Shown here piece after piece: positions 5,221 through 5,265 of a DNA stretch of 5,265 nucleotides (its first letter is position 1; every line of letters begins with the position of its first letter). The DNA is taken from positions 1-5,265 of the forward strand of contig CAMBGO010000168.1 in assembly GCA_945866165.1 (NCBI GenBank), read 5' to 3'. Source of the stretch: Chitinophaga pinensis (GTDB lineage Bacteria; Bacteroidota; Bacteroidia; Chitinophagales; Chitinophagaceae). The notes under the pieces are model-generated. The model did not search any database. It worked only from the letters and a program-made list of their open reading frames with translations, and was not told where the DNA came from. A program made the translations under genes and the position numbers.

Positions 5221-5265
5221 AGAAGATGTGCCGTGCTGGCAACAATAATGTCATATTGGGAGTTG
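5221..5265 (-). other. 23S-5S internal spacer, partial
   Basis: This stretch lies upstream of 5S on the minus strand and runs to the window edge. I recognise no 23S 3'-end signature in these 45 bases, so I call it spacer. A small hairpin, TGCC-AGCAC-GGCA on the minus strand (about 5239-5227), could belong to an rRNA processing stem. Whether the outermost bases are already 23S cannot be decided here. Confidence 0.55.

Noticed and set aside
1..5265. Mobile elements, CRISPR arrays, tRNA genes, phage or defence genes
   Set aside because: I saw no transposase, no spaced direct repeats, no tRNA cloverleaf and no gene of a known defence family. Nearly all the sequence is accounted for by identified housekeeping-type genes and the rRNA operon end.

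Overview
The window looks like ordinary chromosome from an AT-rich member of the Bacteroidota (Cytophagales/Sphingobacteriales/Flavobacteriales type). The pointers are the rpsF-rpsR-rplI order, little sign of Shine-Dalgarno sequences before the ATG-started genes, a short RRM RNA-binding protein with an RGG-like tail, an exported YcbB-type L,D-transpeptidase with a scaffold domain, and the character of the 5S rRNA. This placement rests on familiarity with such genomes, not on a database search.

Layout, left to right. Positions 1-933 (+) hold the 3' end of rpsF (S6), complete rpsR (S18) and complete rplI (L9), closed by a strong intrinsic terminator at 953-981. Between rpsR and rplI, positions 411-464 can fold into a compact three-way-junction RNA that no gene explains. 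Positions 1033-2679 (+) encode an exported L,D-transpeptidase that has no ATG start. After a 112-base AT-rich gap, 2792-3103 (+) encodes a 103-residue RRM protein. One base after its stop begins an aldo/keto reductase (3105-3980, +), so the two are very probably translated from one mRNA. The reductase converges on a minus-strand apbE gene (FAD:protein FMN transferase, 3977-5011), and both stop codons lie in one CTAG tetranucleotide. The right end is the tail of an rRNA operon on the minus strand: 23S-5S spacer, 5S rRNA (5110-5220) and terminator (5072-5102), immediately upstream of apbE.

Functionally the genes fall into separate groups: translation (S6, S18, L9, 5S), envelope work (L,D-transpeptidase for peptidoglycan cross-links, ApbE for covalent flavinylation of exported or membrane proteins), RNA binding (RRM) and redox metabolism (aldo/keto reductase). 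I see no defence system, mobile element, CRISPR array, tRNA or phage gene. The most interesting undescribed candidate is the structured RNA between rpsR and rplI, which may regulate L9 or the S6/S18/L9 operon.
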